The notes: a model not told the origin generated them from the sequence alone. Positions 36,648 through 49,493 are shown, counted from the first letter of the stretch. The stretch is DNA of 64,000 nt from Coniferiporia sulphurascens (GCA_002794785.1 NBBA01000011.1:1364001-1428000); one strand, 5' to 3'. Program-made: numbers and translations.

Positions 36648-37199
36648 GGTGAGTGACCGTAACCGGGAGTCGCGCGAGTATCAAACAAGTTTTAGCTGGA
36701 GCCCGCAAAGGGAGCGAACCCAGAAAAAAGCAGTGTGTGTATCTTCTCGCGGCAGATTACGCTGAAGTCGAGGGCCAGCGTCCGAGAGAGGGAGGGAAGG
36801 GAAACGGATGAGTGATGAATCTACTCAGTCTTGATGGCTTGCGTGACATTGTTCAAACTTTCGGCGGAATGATTAGTCATCAGGAGCGGTGGCACTTCCC
36901 TCCTGTCTCTCATTGCTTTCGTGATTCAGGCCTCCGCATAGAACGGGTGGTGGCTATTTTTTCTGCAGAAACTCTGCATCTTTGCAAGGCGCCTTCAAAA
37001 AATTATTCTCTTTCATATCTTTCAGAGACTACCAAGTCTACAACCCTTGCTCCGTTTCGGTCTGCATCGGGCTCGGGCTCAAAACGGGCGCCCCCGCGCA
37101 TATAGCAAGTAGAGTTATTCGCAGACAACAGAAATCGTACACTAAAACTCGGTTTCTTCTTCCATCCATACGTCTTATCAACAAGTGGAACTGTCAGGT
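36648..37199. other. Intergenic spacer
   Basis: 552 bp, holding the promoter of the finger gene and the 3' end of glucose-6-phosphate isomerase. No gene supported. Confidence 0.5.
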
Positions 37200-39016
37200 T
37201 TACTCTTTTCGGAACTTCTGGTAGTAGTGGATGAGACCGGTCGTCTGTATTGGAGGTAGTCAGCAAGGAGATCGGCAACGGTAACAGTAAACTTGCCGAG
37301 CTGTCGTGGCCGGTCACATCCGACGGTCTCTCAAGCTGCGCAAGGATGGCCTTCGCCAGCACTTTGCCGAGTTCAACACCCATTTGGTCTTATCTCGCAA
37401 TCAGCACCAATCGCGCGACCAAACGGAGGAAGCTTCTCACCATAGGAGTTGATGCCCCACACCGCTCCCTGGACGAAAATCTTATGCTCATAAAGCGCAA
37501 CGAGTGCGCCGAGCGTCGATGGTGTTAACAGCGGGAAGATGATACTGTTGCTCGGACGATTACCCTCGAACACCTTCGACTTTACGAGCGTCTCTGATGC
37601 ATTCGGGCCGAGCTCATCACGCACTTGCTCCTCTGTCTTACCGAACGCAAGCGCTTCGGGCTGCGCGAAGAAGTTACTAAGCAGGATGCGGTGGTGCTTA
37701 GAGTTGGCAATCGGATTATGCGTCGTTGCGGGCGCAAGGAAGTCGGCAGGGATGAGTTTCGTGCCCTGGTGAACAAGTTGGTAGAACGAGTGTTGACCAT
37801 TTGTGCCGGCCGCTCCCCAGATAATCGGCCCTGTCTGGTAATCTACCCGACGACCATCTTTGGTGATAAACTTGCCGTTGGACTCCATGTCACCCTGCTG
37901 GAAGTAGTCGGCGAATTTATGCAAGTACTGGTCGTACGGAAGCAGGGCATGAGTTTGCGCCCCGTAGAAGTCATTGTACCAAATGCCAAGAACGGCAAGA
38001 ATAACAGGTAGGTTGTTCTCCAACGGCGTCTCTCGGAAGTGTTTGTCCATGCCATGAGCACCCTTAAGGAGTGCCTCGAAGTTGTCATAACCAATGACAA
38101 GCGCGATGGAAAGGCCGATGGCCGACCAGAGTGAGTATCGTCCACCTACCCAATCCCAGAACTGGAACATGTTCTCTTCAGCGATACCGAAGGCGGTGAC
38201 GGCTTTGGTGTTGGTGCTGAGCGCGACGAAGTGCTTCGCGACGTGAGCCTTGTCCTTGGCGTGCTCGAGGAACCATGCGCGCGCACTTTCCGCATTCGTG
38301 ATCGTCTCCTGCGTCGTGAACGTTTTGCTTGCAACGATGAAGAGCGTTGTTTCGGCGTTGCAAACGCGGAGCGTCTCGGCGAGGTGCGTGCCGTCAATGT
38401 TGGACACAAAGTGCGCGGTGAGGTCGCGCTTCGCATACGGCTTGAGCGCTTCAGTGACCATGACGGGTCCGAGGTCGGAACCACCGATACCGATATTAAC
38501 GATAGTGTCAATCGTTTTGCCAGTGTAGCCCTTCCATCTGCCACTGCGAACAGCATCCGAGAATTCGCGAATGTGAGCGAGTACTTCGTGAACCTCCTCC
38601 GTGCCGGACTCGGGGATAGACCATTGACTGAAGTTTCGGAGTGCGATGTGCAGTACAGCGCGATCTTCGGACGTGTTGATGTGCTTGCCGCTGAACATTT
38701 CATCGCGAGTCTGTTCAACGCCGGCCTCCCTGACTAGCTCGAAAAGCGTGCTCAGTACGGGCTTGGTGACGAGGTTCTTGGAGTAGTCGAGCAAAAAGGT
38801 CGTTGCGGGGTCATCCTGGGAGGTGTACTCCTTGCTGAAGTTGGCGAACCTGTCTGGATCTTGGGCAAAAAGATCCTTGAGGATCAGTGTTGAGTGTTGC
38901 TCATCGTAGATCTTCTGGAGCTTCTTCCACGCGGGGTACTCTGAATCTTGGCTTTAGCGACAACTATGAGGCAGCTCCTGGGTACACCTCGTACCAGATG
39001 CAAGACTTCCGGGCAT
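37200..39016 (-). CDS. PGI1: Glucose-6-phosphate isomerase
   Basis: Interconverts glucose-6-phosphate and fructose-6-phosphate in cytosolic glycolysis and gluconeogenesis. Exons 39016-38995, 38940-37441, 37388-37297, 37244-37200; 1659 nt, 552 aa, the usual length. Recognised blocks: [36 protein letters not shown], the sugar-phosphate region [48 protein letters not shown], and [19 protein letters not shown], ending [12 protein letters not shown]. Exon 1 is only 22 nt (MPGSLAS). The third intron (donor at 37296) is GC-AG (TCG|GCAAGT) and its removal restores [12 protein letters not shown]. Confidence 0.96.
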
Positions 39017-41294
39017 GCTTTCGGGATTGAGTGTAGAGACTTGTGGCGACGCGGTAGAGCTCGATGACCTGCTTAAATGCACTCAGGCCTGAGGTTCCCA
39101 CGCTCGCCATTTCGCGCCCGGGACGGGCGTGCCGTCAGAGGGTTTTGTCCGTCGACCGTTGTCGTCGTAGGCATTCTGTCAGCCGAAAGGTGGTATCCTT
39201 GGTCGATTTTGTGGGACCTAGCGACGAGAAATGCCTGCAATTGCCTAAGGTCGCGTTTCATTTCGTCCCTGCTAGAAAATCTCCTGAGAAAAAGTTGACA
39301 AATTTGGTGCTTCTCATAGGTAAAACACAGCAGGAGTTTCAATGCACACCATAAAACTCCCAGCCGTGGTACATTTTGTATGGTCTCACAGCTTTTGCGT
39401 GAGTTCATAAAGGCCAAATACATACTTACTTGGTTCGCGCGCTCAGTCAATCAAAAACCTCGGAATGGCTCGATTCCAGAGCTTTGATCATAGACGGAAA
39501 GTTTTGCTCATGACGTGCCTTCATGAAAAGTTACAGACTCATCGACTGTAGTCAAGGGAACGCGGACTACGTGTGTAGTTCCATGATGCGCGCCCTCTCT
39601 GCAGTCTCTTTTCGCAAGCCTTGTCGTCTCTTAGATTGAAAGCCAATGTTCCGCACGTCTTACTGCGCGGAGACCATTAATGCACTGTGTATTATTGACC
39701 TTACAGGCCCTGTCTGCCCTACTGGTCATACGTGGTTCAGAATATGCGATATGGTCCGTGGGGCTACTTGGTGCTTTATCAGCCACGTCTAGCTGACTTG
39801 TTCTCATGGCCAATCAAGGGGCTTGATTGACTGGGACACGTTCATCAAAATCAGGTATCTCCAGGCAGACGCAGACAAACTCTCCCAAGCCTTAAGGTCA
39901 CGTCCTCCAATTGAAGGTTTAGGACCTGCCTCGTTCACACAATCTTCCCGATCGCGTCATGCAAGGTCCGTAAAATGTCAACGTTCACAGTTGATAGCAG
40001 CCGCAGCAAGCTGGTTCCTCAGGCACAACTCATACGGCGTCCCACAGGACGACCACGACTGCGCTAGCCCGAACCTTGAAGGGGGTGCCAGGATTCTGCC
40101 TAGCGCTACCGCCTGGATAGAATGGAACGACAAGCCAGGCGACTTGTCCCTTTCAGAATCCGGAAAACGCCGCAGCGCAAGGCAAAGTGCCTTTCAGCCT
40201 CTGAGTTTTGCATGTTGTGGACATTAATTGCGTCTACATTATCCACGATACGAGTCCCGGGAAACTGAATGACACTGCTTTGAATGGGCGACTGCTAGGC
40301 GGCCTTTATCTCAGCACTATACAAGATCCTGTCCGCTACACCCCGAAAGGTCTGACCGGACGAACACGAGCCTCTCTTTGTAACTTCACCGGAAGAAACA
40401 CGGCTAGGACCGACGAAAACATCGCACTGGTGACTCACGATCGCCGATAGGATCGCGATTCGGGTCCAGTTAATCAATTAGTCTGGGTTGAAGCACTAAC
40501 GCAATCTGCTGGTGGTCCGATGCTGGTGGTCCGGGGACGATCGGTCTGAGCGGGACCACTTGAACCCAAACGCCCCAAACCATCGTCAATCAAACGTCAC
40601 GGCAGGCACGCGCCCAGCGACCCCATTCACGTCAGCGCAAGACTAGAAGACTGTTGACTACTGGCTTGCCAGTTCGATATACCTTCCTGAAGCGTTCGTA
40701 GCATACTTAGATGAGCGTCGACGCCGATGGAGTTATGCATGTACTAATGTATTTGTTTGTTTTTACGTTTGCACACCGAGGAAGTAAACATTGCAAGGCA
40801 GCAGGAACGGGTGAGCTATGTGTATGTGTGGAGGTGCATTAAAAAGAAAGGGCATATCAACGTATAGATTCGTGAACCCGTTGATAGGTAACTGAGATAG
40901 GGCGAGCAGGCAAAAACAAGAATCGAAATGCCGTCTGCACATGCGCAGATCAAGGCTGGAACACCAGATCAATCCGAGAACATGGGTCATAAAGTGTAAT
41001 AATGTACACGAAAGGGGTGGGAGAGCGAGAAAGCAGAGATATAGGTTTCGCATGGGAATGTAAGTCGGAACGAGGGAACACGCACAGTATGTGCAATCCG
41101 AGATACACGTCTGCACATGGACGTTAATCGTTGACCGGGAGCACTGTCTGATTTGTCTATGAAGCTATAACCATACTTGATAACGTAGGACGGGGTTATC
41201 TAAAGATATAATAATGAATCCCTCGTGATCGATGTTAGGAAATAAGGAGTAACTTACTTTGAAAAAACTGTGTAAGGCAATGGTAGGCCCACAC
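39017..41294. other. Gene-free spacer of 2.3 kb
   Basis: No supportable gene on either strand. A 14-bp unit (tgctggtggtccga-like) is repeated twice in tandem at about 40507-40533. The block starting at 39017 contains the isomerase promoter. Confidence 0.45.
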
Positions 41295-42353
41295 TTAAAC
41301 AAACAGCCTCTTCGGCGGCGTAACGTGTAAGTCATCTTCATCATCACTGTCGTTCCACTCGTCATCGGAATGATTTGAAGGTATCGCAGCTGTAGAGCGC
41401 TCAGCGCTCTTGCTCTTACCGGCACGCGTAGGCGACGACGGAACACGCCGCTTACGCGCGCCAGCGAAAAGAAGCTTAGGAGGACACGCCGGATCGGGTG
41501 AGTAGTCCGGGTGCTCAACGGGAAGCAAAGAACGTTCGTGCACATCTGGTGGAAGGTTGAACATCGGGTTGGCGAACGTGGCTCGTACGCCGCGGCTGAA
41601 GAATGCAATATATCAGTCATGAAAACCCAACCTTACGTCACGTCAAATAAGCACGACATACAAAACATAGGCAATAGTGGGCTTTTCGGCTTGGGCAGTA
41701 GGGGTGCGCGGCTCAACAGGATCCCCGGCGACAGACAAAGGTGAATCGTCGTCGTCTAGGAACGGGTTGTTGGGCGAGTCCCGCACTGGCGAGCGCCCCA
41801 TCCGCCGCTTGCCTTTTGGTGTACTTGGCAAAGGAGGTTGTTCGACAACATCAACAACATCGACAACAGCGGGCTTCTGCCTATGTGAGGGAGGAGGCGA
41901 AACAGGAGCCTTCCCACGAAAGTGGACAAGTGGTGGCGACGCCGAACGGGCACGCTCACTCTTTTTCTCTTCGTCTGTAGGTTCGGCGGTCTTGGAAGGT
42001 CCAACCCAGAAAGGGTTTTCAGAGTCTTCCCCATCGATTGATTCTATGAGTGCCTCCAGTCTCTCGTCCAAGTCGCCCAAACGCCGTTTCTTGTGACCGA
42101 AATCCAACCGTCGCCCGCCACCCGATCCTATTTCCGCGTCACTGTCCGTCACCTCATGGTCTGTTTCACGCTCCGAAACACGCGACCGAGACTTGGCGCG
42201 ACGACCGGCCTTCTTGACAGCACGGCTGATGGTACGTGGGGGTGTGAGCAGCGACGCGGTTGATGCTGAGCGTTTGAGGCTCCGTTTCGGCGACGACGCG
42301 CGAACGCTACTGTCGATGGGTGCAGGGGATGAATCAAGCACAGCAGGCGGCAT
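41295..42353 (-). CDS. Hypothetical nuclear-type protein with YVFRGVRATFANP motif
   Basis: Function not recognised. Exons 42353-41662 and 41595-41295 give 993 nt, 330 aa. The chain is Ser/Pro/Arg-rich with many S/T-P sites and basic clusters (AVKKAGRRAKSRSR, GHKKRRLGD, KGKRRMGRSP), so it is probably nuclear, disordered and phosphorylated. Two NPF-type motifs (ENPFW, NNPFL) and the segment TIAYVFRGVRATFANPMFNL, formed exactly across the intron, are the most ordered-looking parts. The C-terminus is acidic (DDEWNDSDDEDD) then basic. I have a recollection of the YVFRG...NP pattern in basidiomycete hypotheticals but cannot attach a function. Confidence 0.75.
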
Positions 42354-43102
42354 GATGAAAGTAAAAGGAAAAGGGAAAACGAGGGGCGTGGTCGCTAGAA
42401 GTTGGATATATGCCGTGCTGCGCGGCCTGAGCACGATAGTGAGATGCGCCCGTAATGGTGGTCAATGTCTGAGAAACAAGAGAGCGCGTGGCCGCCGCGC
42501 GGAGCCACAACAGGCCTAAACACAATAGGTCACAGTGGGTCACACCACCGTGTGGCCTCGGCGCGCCGGCGGCAAAGCTCTGCAACTTGGACTTGAACTT
42601 GCTTGAAGGCCCCTACCGAAAACTCTGCACTATGGTTTCTCATTAATCCTATTTTGCGTGTTGGATTGGAATATCGTCTTCGCAATCCCCCTTTAGAAAT
42701 ATCCCCTGGGGCTCTAGGTCGTGACTGCATAAATAAACACGGAGCGGTAATCGGACTGTAAGCTTGTATGTTTAAGCTCAGGATCTCAAGACTCAGGACC
42801 ACCACCTCCCGCAGAGCCTCTTTGAAAGTTCACATCAAAATGTGGCCATCTGGTATGTGGCGTGACCTATGTTTTTTAGGAGCTGCTTGAGCCGCGGGAG
42901 TCGGTACCAATTCCCTCTCACCACTTCCGACTTCCGAGCCACATGAAAGAAAGACGAGCCTCGACTTACCAAGACAACAACTCTACACTTCGTAGCGCTC
43001 GGACATCGGTCACACGCCATTGTAATGGTACAATACAGTTGCAGGCTCAGCCTAATGAACGAAATACAATTCAGCGCCCGCGCCTTCTTTCCCTACCCGT
43101 CT
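42354..43102. other. Intergenic spacer
   Basis: 749 bp without a supportable gene; promoter of the YVFRG protein gene and 3' end of the next minus-strand gene. Confidence 0.45.
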
Positions 43103-43613
43103 TCATGTTTCGCCCAATTTTGCAATCTGAGTCGCCGTCTCGTGAAGGTCCTCGAGCACGCGTCGTTCTTCCCTCCGCCGGAAGGCAAGCTCCGCAGAAA
43201 ACTCCGAGATGCCTCTATTGATACCGAGGCGACAGTTAATTTCCGTCTGCCGCGTCCTCATCGCGCCGAGTGCCCGTCTCAAATGCTCAATACGCGCACG
43301 TACGCGCCCAAGGATCATCATGAGGAACAAATATGCCCCCTCGAGCTTCTGAAACATAATGAGCAACGTTCTCCGGCGGTGCGTTTGCGCCATCGAGCCG
43401 TCGGTCTCCGCGTAACATATGCGCTGGTAATGCGTTCTAGTAAAGAAAAGCTCATCAGTATTTCTGAAGCGCGGGATTAAGTAAACCACACAAGGGTATG
43501 ACATACCGGAGGAAACGCAGCGACTCCCACTCGTCCCTCTCATGCGCAGTCATACGCTTGAGTCCTTCTACATGCCCGCTCGAGACCAATAATAACCGCG
43601 AAGAGATGACCAT
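43103..43613 (-). CDS. Small coiled-coil hypothetical protein (5' end uncertain)
   Basis: Function not recognised. Exons 43613-43507 and 43463-43103, 468 nt, 155 aa from the first in-frame ATG. The 43-nt intron (GTATGT ... CTTCAG) joins ESLRFLR to NTDELFF in frame. The second exon is rich in Arg/Glu/Leu heptads (RARIEHLRRALGAMRTRQTE) and a hydrophobic stretch (GAYLFLMMILG) and should form helices. The frame remains open upstream to about 43833 without an ATG, so an additional 5' exon may exist, perhaps the frame at 43957 that starts MSGDALLLVWPG. Confidence 0.5.
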
Positions 43614-44345
43614 CTTTAAATCCTGTGATTTCCGAGCTGGTTCACCGAAAATGTCTGTGCCGATAGATGGCAAGAGAGCGACTAGATTGAATGATTGAGT
43701 GCCAGATAGAATGGTTGAGTGTGAGGGGGGCGAGGAATCCAGCCTGAAGTCCGTGAACAGCGGGCTTGTTCTTTTATCTGTAGTTTGTGGTCTGTGGGTC
43801 CAGTTGTGATCACGTAATGCGCCAGTGCCTCAGTGGGTAGTGGCCGCGATGGATGACGATTGCGGAATTCAGCCAACCATTGTGCCCGTCTTATAATTTC
43901 CAAAGCCAAGTCTAAGAGGAGTCCCGGCCACACTAATAGCAAAGCGTCACCGCTCATATTTCCCCGCCGGTGTGATACACTTAGAAGTTGATCAAGCGTA
44001 GATAGAGCACATGAATGCTTTGGCCTTCGAGAGTAAACCGCTTTGATTATGGCCCAAGCGCAGTAGCATGGTCAGAGCCAAGGAACCCCGTCTCCGTAAT
44101 TCCGGTGACATCGAAAAAGTAAATAAAACAAAAGAGGAACACCATAGACGAAGTGAGACGATGTGCAGACATAGGTAGTGCAGAACGATACGGATCCGGA
44201 AAAGCTTATACAGTAGAAGATAACAAAGGAAGGCAGACAGAAATTTCCAGTGACAGACGAAAGCTGGCTAGAAGTCGGTAACACAGAGATATCACAGGAA
44301 TGTGTCGAAATGACTGGTGGCTTCATGCAGTTGATCATAACTTAT
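43614..44345. other. Spacer with possible 5' exon
   Basis: No confident gene. The minus-strand frames at 43614-43957 could contribute a 5' exon to the small coiled-coil gene; the part from 43960 to 44345 holds the 3' end of the membrane-protein gene. Confidence 0.35.
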
Positions 44346-45604
44346 TTAGAGATACGCATGTTCGGTGGATGAGTCGTCTTCCGCAACGGCCGCGGCCGCA
44401 GATTCCACGCCGGGACCGCGCGCTGGAACTCTTGAAGCTCCTAAAAATGATTTTCTACGGGGCGCAAACATAAGGCGTGCATATTGGACTGACGGCGAGA
44501 TCCAAGATTCCGTCCTAGCCGTCCGAGTCGTGCGTTTGCCACTAGACCTGGGCCAGAAGCGCACTTTGGCGGGGAGCGTGAGTGGGTTGTTCTCTTCACC
44601 TGGGGAACCCGCCGCCATTATCGTAGTCGTCGCGGAAATATTCGTTCGAGTATCAAAGTCCGCCGATGCGGCAGGGGTTCGGGGCTGACGCCGGCGGGGC
44701 GAGAAGACGGGCGTTTGCGCAAACGGATGAATAGTATCGCTATTAACATTGTCCGAAGTGAGGCCGAAGCCACCTACGCCGTCCGCGCACGGGTAGCTGC
44801 GCACGTGTGCGGGGTCGGGAGGGCGGGGGAACTCTTTAATCACGTCTGCCCAGTCAGAATCGAAGTCGCTAATCCAGCCTTTTTCGGTATCAATCTCCCT
44901 GTCCCAGTCATCGTAGTCATCCTCGTCCCCGTTTTCACTTAGGGTCCGTTTGGGTACGAGGCTCCGAAGGGAGGGCTCCCTCATCGTCATGAACCCCTCC
45001 GACCTCCGCGGAAGGCTGTGCAGATATGCGAGGATGCGCGCGAGCGCGTTGCCGTCCATGCCTCGATCTGCGGCGCCCTTTTCCAGGTCTTCGACAGTTA
45101 TGTTCCAGGACTTCCTTGCAATAAGACTGATAGGCCAGAGGGTTCCATCCCTCCTCACGTAAGACCGAGTTTGGTACTGGGGTCTGGACGCAGCGGACTT
45201 ATAGTTGGAACGGCCCCGCTCGTGCTTGAATAGTAGGACAACGAGATAGATAACGGCACTGATGATGACCATCTCAATGAGGATAACGAGGGCTAAGACA
45301 CAGAAGTGGTGTCAGCAGGGGCGGCTGCATGTATTCAAATGGAGCGCGGCTACTTACCGTGGTCCGATACTTCCATAATAATTACAAGTACCTGACAGAG
45401 GCACAAAAGGAGGGGCAAGGGGACAGGGGGTGCTGTTGAGATTTCCGGTATGAGAAGCGCCGCGGAACCATGCAGAGGTAACAGATGTATTGATAGTTGA
45501 ACATCGTGCGCTTGTCTTATACGGCAGCCCGAGCAGGGCTGGAGGAAACTTGGGGGCTGGACACTGGCAAATACGCCTAGCTCTATTTCTTTCGACATAG
45601 ACCA
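44346..45604 (-). CDS. Single-pass membrane protein, N-terminus ambiguous
   Basis: Function not recognised. The main exon 45292-44346 is well supported: a transmembrane helix at its start (ALVILIEMVIISAVIYLVVL), a basic stop-transfer KHERGR, then a long hydrophilic tail with an acidic stretch (ENGDEDDYDDWDREID), Ser/Pro-rich parts and basic segments. The upstream exon lies at about 45604-45358. Two frames are possible: ATG 45604 ending at donor GTACTT, giving a Cys-containing, N-glycosylation-rich ectodomain (NTS, NST); or ATG 45598 ending at GTAAGT (exon end 45358). Both give the same phase at the junction. The first looks more like an extracellular region. Probably a plasma-membrane protein with a cytoplasmic tail. 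Confidence 0.6.
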
Positions 45605-46102
45605 TGTTGCGGGCAGTCAGCCCAATTGTTGGACCCGGATCCTTTAGATGCCGTAAAACACCCTAGCAATAGTTGAATAGTTCGATCAGCACTATACGGT
45701 CGAAGATGATCGAGTTCCCAGACTTCGAGTTCCCAGACTAAAGCTAGAGATGACACCCCCATGTAGTCTTGATGAACTATGGCAAAACATTTTACCCATT
45801 GTTTATGAGAAAGCTGAAATAAAGCAAGGTCCCCCATTGACATGTCTTTCGTAGCGCAACAAGAGTTCAAAAAACACCCCCAACTCGAACGTCAGCCTTG
45901 CAGCCCGGGCCGAACCGCGGCCCGGTGCCATACCAGGCCTCGTTCGCTAGTCAGGATCACGCCCCCTGCCTACAACCAACGGATATCGATCACAGCATCT
46001 TCTTCACGAAATTCAGACATAGAAAACAACAGAACTGCGCGAATTAAGGGAAATAAAGCTCCACGGCAATATCGTGCTCCCGAGCGTTCCGAGAAGTGAC
46101 CC
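45605..46102. other. Intergenic spacer
   Basis: 498 bp without a gene. A 15-bp unit (cgagttcccagact-like) occurs twice in tandem near 45708-45738. Confidence 0.45.
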
Positions 46103-48034
46103 CTACTGGTAATTCGAATCAAGAGTTACCCGGGCGCGTGTCTCGCCCTCTTCAAGGCGGATCCACGTATCGAGCGGTCCGAGCGGGTCCGGCGTTGAGA
46201 ACACGATGTTGCGCACGCCATGCCCCCAGCCATCGCTCGAATATCCTCCGTAGCTGGGGAATAAAATGTCACTCGAAAGCACCCTCAAAACGATGTATAG
46301 ACAAAATCAACCCACCCAGAGTGCTTGTCGAAACAGAAAATCACATTCTTAGTGGGCTCGCGGATGCACCACTCGTTTCCGTGGTCTGCAACGGGCAATG
46401 GTAGCTTACGTGGGTGGGGACGTATTAATCGATAGTCGATTAGAGCTTACCATGCCCGGAGATGACCGCGTGGAGATTCTTGACATTGGCATTCAAGGAG
46501 TTCCAGAATGGGTCGTCGTTCCCTGCGGAGGACGCAGCGGTCGTAGCCTGCGTGGATCCGGAACCAAGAACGTCGGCTACAAGAAATATCTGTTTAGCAT
46601 ACGGCCTACGATGCGGGCTAGATATGAGAGGGGTCTAATGTGAACGCTCACCGTTAAGTCCAGGATCCCGAGTGCTATTTAAATCGGTCTGGAGAGGCTG
46701 AATGACATGCCTACATGTAGCAAAAGGTTAATATACAGCTGGTCTTCGCACATGAAGCCGAACGATTAGCGTACGGAGGTATATGGACAAATGCCAGAGC
46801 GGCTCTGTCCTCAGGAGAGCCCCAGGCTTCATTCATTGCAGTCGTCTCGCTTTCAATCCAGTCGGCGACGGTATCGTCGACCCAGTCAGGAACCGCAACG
46901 GTCCCCGTCCCTTTGTTGAATCCGCCTGTCACATGGAAACAAAGGGAACGATTAAATCATAAATCATAAGAAATAAAATATTGTTGGGCTTGCCTCGGGA
47001 ATCGAAAAACCACAGAACCAGTGAGGGTACGGTATCTGTAGACCGAAATTAACAACCTTCCCTGCGTGATAACTAGACTCAAGTAAACCTGATTCTTTTG
47101 TGTATACCTTCACATCGGGAAATAAGAATCGGGATGCTTCATTCCTCTCTCTCTATCGACTCACAGGAACCCAATAATTTCCGGGGCCTTCCTCTCCACC
47201 TACGCCAGGTGGAGCGAGTCGAGTATAACTCCGAGGGGCGACCTCTAGTTCGCGCTTAATCTCCTCGAAGTGAGTTATGTTCGCCTCATTATCGTGATTC
47301 TAGCGCGCTGTCCATTAATCCCATGCGATTGTGAACGACGCGGAGAACATACATACCCCGTAAGTGGATGAGAACTTGACCTGCGCCTCATTAATCGGTA
47401 TCATAATTTCGTCGATGAGTTTCGTGGAGTTTTCCCTAAAGGTGTCTACATGACGTGCTTAGTCGTGAAGGTGGTATCATGTCGGGCTGTCCGTCTTACT
47501 TTCGCCCGTTATGAGGTCACCGTTTAACACGCTACTCCAACAGAAGCATTAACACATAAGTAAGCAAGTAGTAATAAAAAACCAAGCCGAATCCACTCAC
47601 ACATAGTCTGGCTTCTCATCGCCGAGGACTGTGCGCATAAGTCGTGTACTATTTACGTCCTGCTCAGGTCCCCAGGCGTCCCATGGGTTTTCTCCGAAGT
47701 GCAAATCAGAGAAAACAGTCTAGAGATGCAAGTCCGACAGACTACGCTGAATTTCAACGCCACATGCTTATGCAATACGGACACGCACAATCTTGAAGGT
47801 CCCATCTGGCTTGAAGGTAATGCGAGGTTTTCCGACATACGGGTCTAGGTCAACCGCAGCCCTCTGAAGTGGTTCTAGAAGCAGAAATGCGATTAGTAAG
47901 CCATACGGTTGAGTTGCGCGACAGGCCCTTGATGTTTATCACTCACCATTAACGACTACCAGCGGCCTGGCAGCCGGAAGAGCACCGACGAAACAGCCTC
48001 GCACAAGCGCCAGCAGTGCCAAAGATGATAACAT
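46103..48034 (-). CDS. Secreted calcineurin-type metallophosphoesterase
   Basis: Binuclear-metal phosphoesterase of the fungal secreted/Dcr2-like group, probably hydrolysing phosphate esters outside the cell or in the secretory path. Exons: 48034-47947, 47874-47789, 47719-47601, 47531-47500, 47445-47357, 47299-47161, 47035-46994, 46925-46775, 46710-46652, 46576-46451, 46385-46316, 46253-46103; 1152 nt, 383 aa. A signal peptide starts MLSSLALLALVRGCFVGA. All metal-binding motifs are intact: FSDLHFGENPWD, NGDLITGEN, GNHDNEAN, the His of HIPPHV, and SGHDHGNEW. The tail GYGGYSSDGWGHGVRN is also typical. The intron after DSRG (donor at 46993) is GC-AG. At 47161 I chose donor GTCGAT, because the better-looking GTGAGT 4 nt upstream breaks the conserved LVLWFFDSRGG frame. 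Confidence 0.9.
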
Positions 48035-49493
48035 GGCAGTGCACGTCGAGTATGTACCTGGTGTTCGTATAAAGCTTCATGCCATTTGGAGGCATTATGC
48101 CCGCCTAAAACGCACGTTGGTCCCGCTTGCTGGCACATGGCCCGCCACTGACCTAGTGGAAGCCAATAAGCTCTCGCTTCGAAGAAAGACCACGCGGGCC
48201 CGAGTTTCCCAGAACGTTCGCGTCCGTAATCACGTAACCCACTTTACCTTTTGGACCCAACGTCTACCACAACGGATGTTTTTTATTCCTACTCTTACCC
48301 GGGCTCATCCGGTTTTTTGTAAACGGGTTTCTTGGCTTGCACTCAAAAGCGCTTGAACCGGTTCAATCACTTGCAAGAATGTGTAATTTCTGGAGTTTTG
48401 AGGAACCGTAACGTACCCCACATCATTCTGATCCAGTCCCACCTTTGACTCGGCGCGCCCCGTAAAGGTATCCGGAAGGCGTATGTATTTGTGTTCATAC
48501 TACGGGGCTTCTACATGTGGATCGAAGGCGCTACATGTATTGTTATGCGCTTCTGTTAGGCTCATAACTCCTCGGCGACGTTCTGCACAGGCTGGAAAAG
48601 CAAAAATAGGGTGGTTAATTTGCTTCTGTGCGTAAGTGTGGTGCCATCCTTATGCAATTCAACTTTCCTTACTTCGATTGGCTCGTTGGTCATCATCAAG
48701 GTTTCCCTTTTCAAGACCTGCGAGGGTCCGTGCGATGCAACCATACTTCTGATGGTGACGATGCACTCGGTGCCTCTAGCGCCTGTAACGCGGCTCACGC
48801 AACGGTCCCTACTCTTGGGGTACTTCTTTAAATTTCTCTAGTGATGCGCCGAACACGAATATGGATGTTGACAAGCGCGCGCAACTCCAATCTTCCGGAT
48901 CTTTCTCCAAGGATGAATATCACGAAAAGCATTAGGCTTTACGCATACGTCTGCTAGAACGCTTTGGGGGGTCGACGGGGTAACTGACTCCAATGGCCGC
49001 CTGGCTGTTTCCAGGCACGATGCAACTTAGGGAGATCCAGGTTTTGGTGGTGTTCCTTGAAATTAAGACACTCAATCCGCGTTCAATGTCCCCGCTCCAT
49101 GACGTTTATGGGGTAGTATACCAATCGGGCCACCGTGAAAATAATCTTTCTCCCCTACTTTTCTTTTCTGGGAAGACTGGGGCTAAAACACAAACCACGG
49201 CGCGAGTGACGCTCTTCTTATTTCTATTCGGGGTCTCGTACTCATGCATAGCCAATGCATACGTGGGAGACTCTTGTATTTTACGAGGACCGTGCCACAA
49301 TTGAAAAGAGCCCCCGGCGACCGTATATGGAAATGCCTCGTGGTCCGTCCTCATCTGATTAAATCAACTCCAAATCCGATTGAGATCATCTCCAAACGTA
49401 GACTGCTGCAGTGGCAGGGAATAAGAATCGGGGGCTCCCACTTTTCCCTTACCTTCTTACCATCACCATCTCCCCCACCGTCATCCGAACACC
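48035..49493. other. Spacer with a weak minus-strand frame
   Basis: No gene can be supported with confidence. A minus-strand frame at about 48798-48562 (with TECIVTIRSMVASHG) ends with a possible intron and the short tail PVQNVAEEL, and another lies at 49354-49106, but no start, splice chain or family match ties them together. The upstream region of cyclophilin is CT-rich just before 49494. Confidence 0.35.

Noticed and set aside
41677..42096. Plus-strand frame opposite the YVFRG protein gene
   Set aside because: The minus frame has a conserved splice junction and motif; the plus frame is Ser/Gly-rich noise from opposite-strand codon bias.
43682..43957. Frame starting MSGDALLLVWPG as an independent gene
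   Set aside because: Only 91 codons, no stop-to-start logic of its own; at best a 5' exon of the neighbouring coiled-coil gene, and no clean splice join was found.
47161..47166. Donor GTGAGT after WVP in the metallophosphoesterase
   Set aside because: It would put the next exon in the wrong frame and destroy LVLWFFDSRGG; GTCGAT 4 nt downstream keeps the frame through to the stop.
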